Assembly: GCA_002315625.1 (NCBI GenBank)
Contig: DCHH01000094.1
Span: forward strand, 1 to 35,482
Source: Bacteroidales bacterium UBA1757
GTDB taxonomy: Bacteria; Bacteroidota; Bacteroidia; Bacteroidales; UBA1402
Direction: 5' to 3'
DNA: 35,482 nt
In this document: piece after piece, positions 35,254-35,482 of the stretch
Numbering within the stretch: position 1 is the first letter of the stretch
Layout of the letters: each line of letters opens with the position of its first letter
Program-made: the position numbers and the translations under genes
Notes under the pieces: generated by a model
Database searches by the model: none
Told to the model about the DNA's origin: nothing
The model's input: the letters and a program-made list of their open reading frames with translations, nothing else

Positions 35254-35482
35254 AACTGGTATTCGCATCACACAACGCTCACAAACTTGAGGAAGTCTCC
35301 TTCATGCTCAATGATGGAGGAAAGGCTGTCTCTCCCTTTGAACTGGTCGGTTGTAAGGAACTCGGAATAGTGGATGACATCCCTGAAACCTCCGAAACCC
35401 TTGAAGGCAATGCCTTGCAGAAGGCCCGCTATGTCTATGACCGACTCCATTGCAACTGCTTTGCTGACGATACGGGTCTGGA
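35250..35482 (+). CDS. rdgB: RdgB/HAM1 non-canonical purine NTP pyrophosphatase, 3' partial
   Basis: Only the first 77 codons lie in the window. The enzyme hydrolyses dITP, XTP and related damaged nucleotides to monophosphates, protecting DNA and RNA. The N-terminus KLVFASHNAHKLEEV carries the family S/T-x-N-x-x-K-x-x-E motif. ETLEGNALQKARYVY and FADDTGL match the conserved substrate and metal-binding segments. ATG at 35250 overlaps the nadA stop (ATGA), so the two are translationally coupled. The gene runs past the window end without a visible defect. Confidence 0.95.
   Translation, partial: MKLVFASHNAHKLEEVSFMLNDGGKAVSPFELVGCKELGIVDDIPETSETLEGNALQKARYVYDRLHCNCFADDTGL

Noticed and set aside
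1..35482. tRNA, rRNA, CRISPR array, insertion sequence or phage genes
   Set aside because: I found no cloverleaf-like gaps, regularly spaced repeats, transposase motifs or terminal inverted repeats; nearly all bases are in assigned genes.

Overview
This window looks like chromosomal DNA from a member of the Bacteroidales, most plausibly Prevotellaceae or a close relative with a type IX secretion system. The support is two SusC/SusD pairs, Bacteroidetes-type lipoproteins, a complete porP-gldKLMN cluster, an LptB of the Bacteroidetes type, and -7 elements of the TAnnTTTG form. The species assignment is inference. Coding density is very high and no gap exceeds about 155 bases. I saw no rRNA, tRNA, CRISPR array, insertion sequence or phage gene.

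Region A (1-19194, + strand) is one tightly packed polysaccharide-utilisation-like operon of nine genes. In order these are a SusC-like receptor (5' end cut by the window), a SusD-like lipoprotein, two tandem fasciclin-domain (FAS1) lipoproteins, a second SusC and SusD, a small membrane-anchored AraC-type regulator, a 1150-residue CotH-kinase-like/lamin-tail protein, and a GH43 arabinanase-like enzyme. Spacing is from -4 to about 20 bases throughout, so it is probably one transcript. The locus is poor in enzymes: two transporters and only one recognisable glycosidase.

Region B (19209-22061, - strand) is a single large multi-domain glycosidase with a GH128-like catalytic core. It converges on the GH43 gene and diverges from the secretion cluster across a 154-base promoter region that carries a direct repeat.

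Region C (22216-28423, + strand) is the type IX secretion core: porP/sprF-like, gldK, gldL, gldM, gldN. The three large secreted proteins just upstream (CotH, GH43, GH128-like) all end in tails resembling type IX C-terminal sorting domains. The window therefore appears to place the secretion machine next to its cargo.

Region D (28424-35482) holds lptB on the - strand, abutting gldN. Divergent from it is a + strand operon: an unusual three-part corrinoid methyltransferase (URO-D-like domain, homocysteine S-methyltransferase domain, B12-binding module), a PL11 rhamnogalacturonan lyase, nadA, and the start of rdgB (cut by the window end).

The items most worth a second look are the fused corrinoid methyltransferase, the membrane-tethered AraC protein inside the operon, the paired FAS1 lipoproteins between two SusCD pairs, and the CotH-like putative extracellular kinase that appears to be type IX cargo.
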